From: an uncultured bacterium
GTDB taxonomy: Bacteria; Bacteroidota; Rhodothermia; Rhodothermales; UBA10348
DNA length: 64,000 nt
NCBI GenBank assembly: GCA_938018055.1
Contig: CALIKL010000023.1
Location: 1 to 64,000, forward strand
Direction of reading: 5' to 3'
The number at the start of each line of letters is the position of its first letter. Within the stretch, counting starts at the first letter, position 1. The position numbers were made by a program, and so were the translations under genes. A model generated the notes under the pieces. That model saw only the letters and a list, made by a program, of their open reading frames with translations. It was not told the origin of the DNA and did no database searches. Below, one piece after another: positions 50,562 through 59,773 of the stretch.

Positions 50562-51518
50562 TCAGGGAAGCAGCTCCTGGTAGAATGTGAATACCTGGCG
50601 TTGCGCAGGATCTACCTCGACGCGCACCCAATTCAGATTCGGTTCACCGAATCCTTCCACTCGCGTCACATTCTGCAGAATGGATCCATCCGGTCCATAA
50701 AGAGGCTTATCGACCCGGAATACGTGGGTGTCCCCAACAGCTATCACAACCTGGCCATCGAATGATGCGGCTTCTTCAGACAGCACTTCGTAAATCGGGG
50801 CCAGGCCTGGAACGGGTTGACCGCACAGGCGGCACCATTCACCCTCGAATTCGGTGGGCGCGGAAACTGGCCACAGGTCCACTTGGGTAGCCAAAAAGAC
50901 GCCGGCCGCATCTGAGTCCCGAGCTGTCTGAAACGCGTTCTTGATCCAGTCACTTGCTGCCGATAATCGACGAATTGCTGTGGTCGAATCCGATGGCGGA
51001 CGTGTGATCGCAACCAGGTGCAGGGTAGCAAAAACGGCTCCACTCGCTTCCCACATCCGATTTTCAACGAACTCAGTATAATCAGACTCCAGTGCTTGCG
51101 AGCGCAGTGCCATGGGCCGCTGACCCGTGCTCATCCCAGGCTCAGGGAAAAACAGGGAGCGTGTAAATGCCAGGCGTTCATAGTCGTCGAACGACCCGGC
51201 CGATTCGCGGATACAATCAAACCAATCATTATCGCCAGGAGTGAGAATGAAAGGCATCTCGAACCGATCAAAAAGCGCGCGTCGACTCTGAAGCAATCCA
51301 TCTTCGCACGACTGACTTCCCCCTTTCACATCTCCCAGATGAATGACCCACTCCACCCCTTCGCGGGCATTGATGTCGTCGATCATACGAGCGGCCACTT
51401 CTTCACCATGCGGACTGTACGGTCCGTCACCAATCAACGCAAACGAAAGAGGCTCGTCAGACACAGCACATGCTGCGAATCCAAAAGGGATAAGAAGAGC
51501 GAAGGCAATTCGTTTCAT
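50562..51518 (-). CDS. Metallophosphoesterase lipoprotein
   Basis: 'LSFALIGDGPYSPHGEEVAARMIDDINAREGVEWVIHLGDVKGG', 'ILTPGDNDWFDC', 'VVIAVGDTHVFRVD'; lipobox 'LLIPFGFAAC'. Confidence 0.8.
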   Translation of the reverse strand: MKRIAFALLIPFGFAACAVSDEPLSFALIGDGPYSPHGEEVAARMIDDINAREGVEWVIHLGDVKGGSQSCEDGLLQSRRALFDRFEMPFILTPGDNDWFDCIRESAGSFDDYERLAFTRSLFFPEPGMSTGQRPMALRSQALESDYTEFVENRMWEASGAVFATLHLVAITRPPSDSTTAIRRLSAASDWIKNAFQTARDSDAAGVFLATQVDLWPVSAPTEFEGEWCRLCGQPVPGLAPIYEVLSEEAASFDGQVVIAVGDTHVFRVDKPLYGPDGSILQNVTRVEGFGEPNLNWVRVEVDPAQRQVFTFYQELLP

Positions 51519-51570
51519 GGCGCTTTTCTGATGATCGTTGCTTTGAGCTTCCACATATCTGCGGGCAAAA

Positions 51571-52233
51571 TCAAACGGGCTGACTTCTCGTTAGATCATT
51601 CAGAATGCGACGTGCCTCATCGACTTCATCCTGAATGATCGTATGGCCCATCCCGGGGTAGATCTTTTTTGTTACGAGAGCTCCCATCTCTTCGAAGACC
51701 CTGGCAGATTCCTCGACCCGTTCGAGCGGAATGTGGAAGTCCGTGTCCGAGCACCCCAGAAAAACCGGTGTCATTTTCAGATCCCCCTTGAATGATAGCG
51801 GCGCATCCTGAGGCCCGATCAACCCGCCACTGAAAACCAGCAATCCGCCGTAGCGGGCCGGATGCCTGGCAACATACTCGGAAGCGAGACAGGCTCCCTG
51901 TGAGAAGCCTGCCAGCACAACGCGATCCAATGGAATGCCGGCATCCACTACCCGGTCAATCACGTCCTTGATGGCGGCAAGACCGGAAGAAATCCCAGGC
52001 TCATTCTGATGGCGAGCAGCCAGGAATGAAAACGGATACCAGGTGTTGCCCATGGCCTGGGGTGCCAGGTAGATCATGCCTGCGATCGGAAACGCACCGG
52101 ACAATTCAAGGATGCTGGGCGCAGTCGCGCCGCGACCGTGCACCAGGATCATCGCCGAAGAGGCGTTTTCCAAGGGCTCGCCGGCCGTATATACCTTTTG
52201 GCCTTGATGGGGGCCTTGCTCCACGTGTGTCAT
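51571..52233 (-). CDS. Phospholipase/carboxylesterase, MhqD-like alpha/beta hydrolase
   Basis: 'AMILVHGRGATAPSILELSGAF', nucleophile 'VVLAGFSQGACLASEYVARHP', 'GMGHTIIQDEVDEARRIL'. Confidence 0.83.
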   Translation of the reverse strand: MTHVEQGPHQGQKVYTAGEPLENASSAMILVHGRGATAPSILELSGAFPIAGMIYLAPQAMGNTWYPFSFLAARHQNEPGISSGLAAIKDVIDRVVDAGIPLDRVVLAGFSQGACLASEYVARHPARYGGLLVFSGGLIGPQDAPLSFKGDLKMTPVFLGCSDTDFHIPLERVEESARVFEEMGALVTKKIYPGMGHTIIQDEVDEARRILNDLTRSQPV

Positions 52234-52255
52234 GTCTGCTGCGTTCTTGGACCCG

Positions 52256-53224
52256 CTATGATCGGGTAGTGCTTTTCGTGATATATCCGTCACGCTCAAT
52301 CTCCGGTAGTGTGGCTTCGATCTGTGCGCGACGAGACTCATACCAGGCAGGGAGTTTCAGCGTCGAGCCTAGTTGCTCCACCGACTCGTCGGAAGTGAAT
52401 CCCGGCTCGTCTGTAGCAACTTCGAACAGGACGCCGCCCGGTTCACGGAAATAGATGGAATGGAAATACTGACGGTCCTGGACCGGCGTCACCCGCAGAC
52501 CGGCTTCGCGAAGGTGTGTCAGGTACTCAAGTTGCTCTTCATCGTCTACCGTCCGGAAGGCAACATGATGAATGGATCCTGCTCCGAATGCCCCTCTTCC
52601 TGCTTCCGGGACATGCAGCAAATCGATGTACAGGCCCCGATCCGAGGATGCACCACCATATCGATACCGGTTGTCCTCCTGGCCGACAAATTGATACCCG
52701 AGTTTGTCGACAAGGACGGAGGAAGTGGCCTCAATCTCATTCAATAACAGCGTCACGCTGTGGAATCCACGAAGGGCATGCTGAGCAGGAATGGGCCCAT
52801 CCATCCAATGCTGAATCGTGGACGGATCGTCTGTCGCGACGAGCTCAATCATCATCCCATCTGGATCAGGAAATGTGATGACCGTTTCGTCGAATCGCTT
52901 GCCGATGCTGGCTATGGTCACATGACTGGCACTCAGATGATCCAGCCACCAGGACAAGGAGCTTTTGGGCAGGGCATAGGCAGCAGCGGATGTTTCGCCT
53001 GCGCCCAGGCGTCCGCGATGCATGTCCCGCCACGGAAAAAACGTCATGGCCGTGCCCGGCGTGCCCACATTATCCCCGTAGTAGAGATGGTAGGTACCGG
53101 GGTCATCGAAATTGACCGTCGTCTTGACCAGCCGTTGGCCCAGGATTCCAACGTAAAAGTCCAGATTTGCCTGTGGATCTGAGGCGACGGCGGTGATGTG
53201 GTGGAGGCCTTGAATCGGCTGCAT
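52256..53224 (-). CDS. Ring-cleaving dioxygenase, MhqO-like VOC family
   Basis: 'IQGLHHITAVASDPQANLDFYVGILGQRLVKTTVNFDDPGTYHLYYGDNVGTPGTAMTFFPW', 'IHHVAFRTVDDEEQLEYL', 'FHSIYFREPGGVLFEVATDEPGF'. Confidence 0.9.
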   Translation of the reverse strand: MQPIQGLHHITAVASDPQANLDFYVGILGQRLVKTTVNFDDPGTYHLYYGDNVGTPGTAMTFFPWRDMHRGRLGAGETSAAAYALPKSSLSWWLDHLSASHVTIASIGKRFDETVITFPDPDGMMIELVATDDPSTIQHWMDGPIPAQHALRGFHSVTLLLNEIEATSSVLVDKLGYQFVGQEDNRYRYGGASSDRGLYIDLLHVPEAGRGAFGAGSIHHVAFRTVDDEEQLEYLTHLREAGLRVTPVQDRQYFHSIYFREPGGVLFEVATDEPGFTSDESVEQLGSTLKLPAWYESRRAQIEATLPEIERDGYITKSTTRS

Positions 53225-53337
53225 GTGCTGTCAGTGTGCTCGTCGTGAAACGGGTCTTCTACGTGTCACCAGGTATGGAAATGCTACAGCGTTGTGCCGA
53301 CCCATCGCGCAGGTGCCAGGCGCATTTCGCTACCCCC

Positions 53338-53646
53338 TCAGACATATTTCTCACCCCGTACGACGGCTGCATCTTGCACGTAAACGATTACGGCGTAATG
53401 CTCAAAAAACGTGTCCGCGACATGATCCATGATGGCTTGCGCCACGTCTTCACTTACCAAGGTCTCAATTTTGGTATCCGGCCCTTCCCACTCGGATGCC
53501 CTCACGCCTCGCGATCCTTTTCCGGTGGCCTGGGTCAGCGTGTAGCCTTTGGCTCCAAGCTGCACGAGTGTACGCAATAGGCGATCCTCGAGGATGCGCT
53601 CGGTAACAATCGTGACAAGCTTGAGCGATACAATGGAATGATGCAT
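53338..53646 (-). CDS. P-II-like (SbtB-like) regulatory protein
   Basis: ~103 aa, 'KLVTIVTERILEDRLLRTLVQLGAKGYTLTQATGKGSRGVRASEWEGPDTKIETLVSEDVAQAIMDHVADTFFEHYAVIVYVQDAAVVRGEKYV'; adjacent to an SbtA-like gene. Confidence 0.8.
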   Translation of the reverse strand: MHHSIVSLKLVTIVTERILEDRLLRTLVQLGAKGYTLTQATGKGSRGVRASEWEGPDTKIETLVSEDVAQAIMDHVADTFFEHYAVIVYVQDAAVVRGEKYV

Positions 53647-53695
53647 GACAGAATGAAACGAATTCGAAAAGACGGAGATACCGGGCAAGCGATAC

Positions 53696-54661
53696 TCAGC
53701 CAATCAGCCATTCGGCCAAGGCGTAGTAGAGCGGGATACCCAGCGTCACGTTGAATGGAAAGGTGATGCCCAGGGCACCTGTGAGATAAAAAGTTGGATT
53801 GGCTTCGGGAAGCGCTATGCGAACGGCAGCCGGCGCGGCGATATATGACGCACTCGAAACCATGGCAGCAAGCACGGCAGCGCCCGGTACAGACAGGCTT
53901 GTAAACTGGGCCAGCCAGATGGTCAGGACGCCGTGCAGAATGGGAACGAGGATTCCGAAGGCTACCAGAAAAAAGCCCACTTTCTTCAGATCCCGCAAGC
54001 GTCCGGCCGCCACAATGCCCATTTCGAGCAAAAAGAGGACGAGCGCTCCCTGAAAGCCACTGTAGAAAAACGGCTCGACGGGTTCAAAACCCTCAGGGCC
54101 AACAAGCGCCCCAATCACGAGTCCACCCACGAGCAGGATGACACTGCGACCCGAGAGCACTTCATGCAGAGCATCTTTCCAGCTTCCTGCACGCCCATCC
54201 CGCATGAATGCAATCATGAGCGCGACGACGATCGCAGGGACCTCCAGAATGGCCACGAGGGCGGGCATGAAGCCTTCCGGTGCGCGCCCCGTCATCGTAC
54301 CGAAAGTTATCGCTACAATGAACGTCACAGCCGACACGGATCCGTAGTGGGCTGCGATGGCGGCCGAATTAACCCGGTCCATCCGTCCAAGTCGCCTGAG
54401 GATATTGTAGGCGATGATGGGCGTGATCAGACCCAGGAAAAGAGTCAGAAGCGCCGGTCCGATGAATACGGATAGCGGTGTCTTGCTCAGTTCAACGCCA
54501 CCTTTCAGACCGATGGCCAACAGCAGATAGATGGAGAGGCCGTTGTAAAGCGCCGGCGGCAACTTCAGATCGCTGCGAACCAAGGCTGCAATAACACCCA
54601 GCACGAATGCCAGAATCACAGGGGAAAGCAGATTGGCCGCCAGTACGTCCAGATTCTCCAT
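53696..54661 (-). CDS. Sodium-dependent bicarbonate transporter SbtA family (DUF897)
   Basis: 'LLSPVILAFVLGVIAALVRSDLKLPPALYNGLSIYLLLAIGLKGGVELSK', 'AAIAAHYGSVSAVTFIVA', 'MVSSASYIAAPAAVRIALPEANPTFYLTGALGITFPFNVTLGIPLY'. Confidence 0.87.
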   Translation of the reverse strand: MENLDVLAANLLSPVILAFVLGVIAALVRSDLKLPPALYNGLSIYLLLAIGLKGGVELSKTPLSVFIGPALLTLFLGLITPIIAYNILRRLGRMDRVNSAAIAAHYGSVSAVTFIVAITFGTMTGRAPEGFMPALVAILEVPAIVVALMIAFMRDGRAGSWKDALHEVLSGRSVILLVGGLVIGALVGPEGFEPVEPFFYSGFQGALVLFLLEMGIVAAGRLRDLKKVGFFLVAFGILVPILHGVLTIWLAQFTSLSVPGAAVLAAMVSSASYIAAPAAVRIALPEANPTFYLTGALGITFPFNVTLGIPLYYALAEWLIG

Positions 54662-54804
54662 GGGGACTGGTTGAAGATGGATGACGCGAGCCGGGAAGAA
54701 CTCACGGCAACGACGGACTCGGTTCAGATCCCACCAAGGTGTCGTCACAGGAATCGTGACCAATATAACACAGTGGCGGCCCGGGACTGCCAAAGACTGT
54801 GGCG

Positions 54805-55971
54805 TTATATGCTCGTGGCCACCAGTGACAGCACAAATCCAAGGAAGCCCCCACCCAATACAATCCAGACTGAACCGATACGATATCGGAAAACTGCGAC
54901 TGCAGCGATTAAGGCCACAGCAATGGATACCGGATCGATGAGCACTTGAAGTCCGATTTCGATAGACACAGCGGCCATAAGCGCTACAGCGGAGGCATTG
55001 ACGGCGTCCAGAAAGGTGGATACCCAGACCGACGAGCGCAGTGCAGGAATCAGCGGATTGAGCATGCCCACCAGGAGAAATGCCGGCAGAAAGATACCGA
55101 GTGTCGCTACCACTGCACCGGGTATGCCTTCTATCAGAAAGCCAATAAACGTCGCGGTGGACAGAACGGGACCTGGTGTGAACTGGCCAATGGCTACGGC
55201 ATCCAGAAGCTGTGCCTGCGTGATCCACCCCAGTTCCTGCACCAGACCGCCTTCGAGAAAGGCAATCAGGACGTACCCACTACCGTACAAAACGAATCCT
55301 ACTTTCAGGAAGAACCATCCGAGCTTCCACAGCGAGACGGTTGCCGTTACAGCAACGGTAGCGGCCAGTACCTGGGATGTGCCGGGCCGCAAGAAGAGCA
55401 TAGGAACCCAGCGCTCGGCCGTATCCGATGTGTCACCATGTGACCGCAACCACAGCATGCCTGCCACCCCGCCCGCGAGCAAACACACGATTTCACTCTG
55501 CCCGGCCAAAACACCAGCTGCCACAAGAAAGGCAATCACCGCCAATCGCCACCCTTTGATGGCATTCTTGCCCAGTCGCCACAACGCGCCGAGGATAATG
55601 ATCAGGACGGCTGGCTTTATCCCCACCAGGAAAGGCGCCACTGTCGGTAAGCTGCCATATGCCACGTAAAACCATGCTGCCAATGCAGTCAGCGTCACAG
55701 CCGGGATGATGAAGCTCCCCCCTGCCACGATCAATCCTTTCCAGCCGGCCCGTTCGTACCCGATATGCATCATCATCTCGGTTGAGTTGGGCCCCGGGAT
55801 CAGATTGGTAGCACCGACCAGATCCAGGAAATGCTGTCGCGTCATCCAGTTGCGACGAGCCACGACCTCATCTTCCAGCATGGCAATGTGGGCAGCTGGT
55901 CCACCGAAGGCAATCAGGCCCAGCTTGGCAAACAAGCCAGCCAATTCTCGAAGACGGGATACAGGAGACAT
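54805..55971 (-). CDS. Chromate efflux transporter, ChrA family (two-domain)
   Basis: 'FAKLGLIAFGGPAAHIAMLEDEVVARRNWMTRQHFLDLVGATNLIPGPNSTEMMMHIGY' and second-half 'FLKVGFVLYGSGYVLIAFLEGGLVQELGWITQAQLLDAVAIGQFTPGPVLSTATFIGF'. Confidence 0.9.
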   Translation of the reverse strand: MSPVSRLRELAGLFAKLGLIAFGGPAAHIAMLEDEVVARRNWMTRQHFLDLVGATNLIPGPNSTEMMMHIGYERAGWKGLIVAGGSFIIPAVTLTALAAWFYVAYGSLPTVAPFLVGIKPAVLIIILGALWRLGKNAIKGWRLAVIAFLVAAGVLAGQSEIVCLLAGGVAGMLWLRSHGDTSDTAERWVPMLFLRPGTSQVLAATVAVTATVSLWKLGWFFLKVGFVLYGSGYVLIAFLEGGLVQELGWITQAQLLDAVAIGQFTPGPVLSTATFIGFLIEGIPGAVVATLGIFLPAFLLVGMLNPLIPALRSSVWVSTFLDAVNASAVALMAAVSIEIGLQVLIDPVSIAVALIAAVAVFRYRIGSVWIVLGGGFLGFVLSLVATSI

Positions 55972-55976
55972 GGCGT

Positions 55977-57311
55977 CTAAGAAACGACGTTATCCAGTAG
56001 CTGTTTTGCGTATCGCGTCTCAATTCGTGCTTCCAGCTGGGTCAGAATGCTCAGCATCCCCGCCAACAGCCGGTTCACGAATACAAAATGCTGCGAACCC
56101 ACCGGACGCCGGTGCTTGTAGGCTTCTCGTCCCGTCAATTGTGGAATGATAGCCTGGAACTGGTCGAGCAAGCGGTCCGCCCCGAAATCATAGGATTCCG
56201 GTTGATACAAAGACTCAATGATGGCTCCCAGCTGATCCAGAACGGTCAACAAATACGTTCTCCCATCATCTTCCATGTCGGGCGGCAACATCTCCAGCTC
56301 TGCGTAGGCCCGCAGAAGACCGTCTTGATCTGCGTCCATGCGGGCGTGATAGAGCCGAACCAACCCATCACGGAAGGTCAACGGGAACGTCTTGATGCAG
56401 CCAAAATCCAATAATCCCAGCCTCCCATCCTCACGAAAAAGGAAATTGCCCGGATGCGCATCGGCATGAACGCGCAACGACGTGCCGGCCACCTGCTCGT
56501 GGATGGCATCCCACAGTAACTGCCCATACTGATCCCGCTGTTCCTGGGTCGGCCCCGTCGCCAGCCACTCCTTGAGATGCAGCCCATCAAGCTGGGTCAT
56601 GGTGAGCACCCGCTCGGTGGTCAGCTCCGGGATCCACCGTGGTGTCACGATACGGGAGCCTTCAAATCGCGTAGCAAACTCTTCGATATTATTGCCTTCG
56701 AGCCGGTAGTCCGTCTCTTCCATCATGCGATCGCGCACTTCACCGAGGTATGGATCAATCGCTTCTTTGTCGAGGAATCGGCCAGCCAATCCGCGTACGA
56801 GACGCAAGTCCGAGTCTACGCTTTCGCGCACATTCGGATACTGGACCTTCACGACGACACGCGTGCCATCTTTCAGCCTTGCCTGATGCACCTGACCCAG
56901 CGAAGCGGCGGCGCTGGCCCGCGTTGAGAATTCCGCGAATACCGACTCTGGTGGCGCCCCAAGCGCCTGGGTAACCAATCGATGAACCAGCGCAGGTCCC
57001 ATGGCGGGTACCTCATATTGAGCACGAGCGAGAATCTCGGAAAACTGCTCGGGCAAAACGCCCGGCTCCATGCTCAACCCTTGCGCCATTTTCAGAGCCG
57101 TTCCGCGCAGCTTGGATAGCTCGCCAAACAGGTCTTCAGCATTGCGCGCATGCAGTTCGCCGCGCGCATCTTCTCTGGATGCTCCTACGGCCCGGCGACT
57201 CAGATAGCGGGCGTAATTACGCCCCATCTTGACGCCAGCTTTGGCAGCTGTCAACCCCCGCTCTCGGGCGCCCCCTGGTGGCGCATCCTGTCCTGCCTCT
57301 GCATCACGCAT
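55977..57311 (-). CDS. ABC1/UbiB (AarF) atypical kinase
   Basis: 'LRGTALKMAQGLSMEPGVLPEQFSEILARAQYEVPAM', 'AASLGQVHQARLKDGTRVVVKVQYPNV', 'HADAHPGNFLFREDGRLGLLDFGCIK'. Confidence 0.92.
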   Translation of the reverse strand: MRDAEAGQDAPPGGARERGLTAAKAGVKMGRNYARYLSRRAVGASREDARGELHARNAEDLFGELSKLRGTALKMAQGLSMEPGVLPEQFSEILARAQYEVPAMGPALVHRLVTQALGAPPESVFAEFSTRASAAASLGQVHQARLKDGTRVVVKVQYPNVRESVDSDLRLVRGLAGRFLDKEAIDPYLGEVRDRMMEETDYRLEGNNIEEFATRFEGSRIVTPRWIPELTTERVLTMTQLDGLHLKEWLATGPTQEQRDQYGQLLWDAIHEQVAGTSLRVHADAHPGNFLFREDGRLGLLDFGCIKTFPLTFRDGLVRLYHARMDADQDGLLRAYAELEMLPPDMEDDGRTYLLTVLDQLGAIIESLYQPESYDFGADRLLDQFQAIIPQLTGREAYKHRRPVGSQHFVFVNRLLAGMLSILTQLEARIETRYAKQLLDNVVS

Positions 57312-57963
57312 GGCCCTGATCCTCCGTCTTTTCGGAATCACTGTCGGTTAAGCCTCCGGTCCCTTCGTCCTTGACCAAATCCTCCTCCTCGAACCACGAG
57401 CGGATCAACGGCAGTTTATCCACGGGGAGATACCCTGCCTCAATACTGTATCGAATTACGTCCACCACTTGAGAGGGTATCGGGGTACTCCACAGGCCGG
57501 CCAGGACCGTGAGTACTCTGTCAGCAAGGGCTGCACTTCGCTGGCGATCGTCAGTTTCGTCCTCCAATGAGGCCTCAATAAGTTGGACCATTACCTCGGC
57601 CATGAGGACCCGATTCGGTGCAAACTCGGCCAGCCAACGGTTGACACCGCTGACATCTTTGGAAACGCCGACGGAGGGCAGTGCCTCCCGCAACGATTCC
57701 TGGAATGGCGAAAACCATCCCGCTGCGCTGCGTCGGAACGCACCGGCCGGATGATCCACATCCTCCTTCGTGGCACATTCCTCAACGGCATCCAACAAGA
57801 TGAAGAAGAATGCTCCCAACCGCTCAGAAAGCGGCCAGTTGGCGGCATCGGGGATATGCTCCAGCTGCTGCTGCGCTTCGGCAACAGCCCCAGCATACTG
57901 GGCTCCTTCTCGGTGGGAAGTGGTCATGGATTCAGACAGCGAATGTATTGGTTTGACGAGCAA
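57304..57963 (-). CDS. Hypothetical helical protein, TetR-C-terminal-like without HTH, overlapping the ABC1 kinase gene
   Basis: Helical 'LSERLGAFFFILLDAVEE', 'LADRVLTVLAGLWSTP'; 8-bp overlap with the downstream kinase start. Confidence 0.55.
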   Translation of the reverse strand: MLVKPIHSLSESMTTSHREGAQYAGAVAEAQQQLEHIPDAANWPLSERLGAFFFILLDAVEECATKEDVDHPAGAFRRSAAGWFSPFQESLREALPSVGVSKDVSGVNRWLAEFAPNRVLMAEVMVQLIEASLEDETDDRQRSAALADRVLTVLAGLWSTPIPSQVVDVIRYSIEAGYLPVDKLPLIRSWFEEEDLVKDEGTGGLTDSDSEKTEDQGHA

Positions 57964-58665
57964 TTACCAGGGCAAGGGGAGACCATTCTGGTAGAATCCG
58001 CCTGTCGGTCCGTCCTTGGGCAGCTCCACAGCCCACACGACAGAGGCTCCTCCGGGAGGTAGCGGGCCTCCCCCCGGACCGCCCATACTGGTGGCAATCC
58101 ATCCGGGACAGACGGCATTGACAAGAATTCCATCAGATGCGAATTCGCGGGCCATGACGGCCGTCAACCCATTCAGCGCAGCTTTGGATGTAGCGTATCC
58201 CGGAGCCCAGACATCAATATTGAAAATGGACCCGCTTTCGCTGCTCACGTTGACGATCCGAGGATGATCGCTTTGCCGCAGCAAGGGATGAAAGGCCTGC
58301 GTCACCTCCCACACCCCGATCACATTGGTATCAATAAGGCGGCGAACGCGATCCATATCCGCGTTCATGACGCTCTGGTTCCGGTCGTAATCGATTCCGG
58401 CGTTGTTGACCAAGACATCCAGTCTGCCAAATCGTTCTTTCACGGTCTCTTTGGCCCGTTCAATGGAAACAGGATCAGTCACATCCAGCTGGATGACCTC
58501 AATAGCGCCTGCACCCTCACCAATTTCAACGGCAGCCACCTGACCTTTTTCAAGAGACCGGGATGTAAGGATGACCGTGTGGCCTTTCGCCACAAGCTGG
58601 CGAGCGACTTCCTTGCCGATTCCCCGGTTTGCACCGGTAATCAATGTGATGGTCGAATGGGTCAT
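57964..58665 (-). CDS. Short-chain dehydrogenase/reductase (carbonyl reductase-like)
   Basis: 'LITGANRGIGKEVARQLVAKGHTVILTSRS', 'VNNAGID', 'YATSKAALN'. Confidence 0.93.
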   Translation of the reverse strand: MTHSTITLITGANRGIGKEVARQLVAKGHTVILTSRSLEKGQVAAVEIGEGAGAIEVIQLDVTDPVSIERAKETVKERFGRLDVLVNNAGIDYDRNQSVMNADMDRVRRLIDTNVIGVWEVTQAFHPLLRQSDHPRIVNVSSESGSIFNIDVWAPGYATSKAALNGLTAVMAREFASDGILVNAVCPGWIATSMGGPGGGPLPPGGASVVWAVELPKDGPTGGFYQNGLPLPW

Positions 58666-58780
58666 GGTCGGATCCGATCGTGTCCTAGTTTGACGAGATT
58701 CAGACCCGAGTCGTTACGCCATTCACCCGCTATTCAACCATGACCTCGGGAGTCAGCATTCACCCTGCACGTGTCGCTGA

Positions 58781-59578
58781 TCAATCAAGTGGACGAATCC
58801 AGATATTGCGGAAAGAAAGTGTTGGCCCCGGATCCCCGTGTGCTTGGAGGTGAATCGGCGCACCGACGAAAGGATGGTATTCGGGTTTCCCGATGTAATA
58901 GGTCTCCCCTTCCATGTCGACGCTGTCCTGGATCAGGATTCCATTGAAGAAGGCGGTAACGCGTGCGGGCTGGGTCAGATTTCCTTCGTCGTCGAATCGC
59001 GGGGCTCGCCAGACAACATCGTACGTTTGCCAAGACCCAGGCGGACGCATCGGATTTACCTGGGGAATGGACTGCTTGTAGGTCGCGCCGGCCATCCCGT
59101 TGACGTAGGTCTCGTTCTCATAGGAATCCAGGATCTGCAACTCGTACCCGTTTCCACGATCCAGGTCCCAAGCCATGAACAATCCGCTGTTTCCACGGGA
59201 CTGACCCGACCCAATCACACCTTGCGGGACCCTCCACTCAAGATGCAACTGATAGTCCTTGAAGTGGCGACGGGTATGGATCCCCCCGGCTTCCTGCACC
59301 ACCGACATCACGCCGTCATGCAGTCGCCATCCGGCATCGCCTCGCGTCCGGGTACTTGCCCATTCATCCAGATTCGTCCCATCGAACAGAACGATTGCAT
59401 CCGAGGGAGGTGGCACCGGACCCACATACTCTCCAGGAGTCACGACCGGGGGTACGGGCTCCCATACTTCCGTTTCTTCGGGGCGCATGCGTTCCTGGGC
59501 ATCAGCAGTGCTGAAAAAGACCGGCAGGAAGGATGTGATCATCAGAGCAAAGAGCATTCGGGTCAGGAAAGGATGCAT
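58781..59578 (-). CDS. Secreted DUF1080 (3-keto-disaccharide hydrolase-type) protein
   Basis: 'IVLFDGTNLDEWAS', 'QLHLEWRVPQ', 'GNSGLFMAWDLDRGNGYELQILDSYENETYVNGMAGATY'. Confidence 0.87.
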   Translation of the reverse strand: MHPFLTRMLFALMITSFLPVFFSTADAQERMRPEETEVWEPVPPVVTPGEYVGPVPPPSDAIVLFDGTNLDEWASTRTRGDAGWRLHDGVMSVVQEAGGIHTRRHFKDYQLHLEWRVPQGVIGSGQSRGNSGLFMAWDLDRGNGYELQILDSYENETYVNGMAGATYKQSIPQVNPMRPPGSWQTYDVVWRAPRFDDEGNLTQPARVTAFFNGILIQDSVDMEGETYYIGKPEYHPFVGAPIHLQAHGDPGPTLSFRNIWIRPLD

Positions 59579-59773
59579 GGCAATCGAGAGAGCGTGAATA
59601 ACGAGCGCAAGGTGTCGGCAACATAGCACTGGCCGGCAAGCGTGTGCAACGAGGCCACGAGTTATCAGCCGCACGAAAGCAACCTCGTGCTCAACGCATT
59701 GCTCGACGGGTTGCTCACGTGCGTCAAACCCGATATGTTTGACCTGATTGAATCACCCATTGCTCCAGCTCCC

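Noticed and set aside
54662-55228. N-terminal extension of the SbtA-like ORF
   Set aside because: Arg/Ser/Cys-rich junk translation overlapping chrA; the natural start is ATG at 54661 (MENLDVLAANLLSPV).
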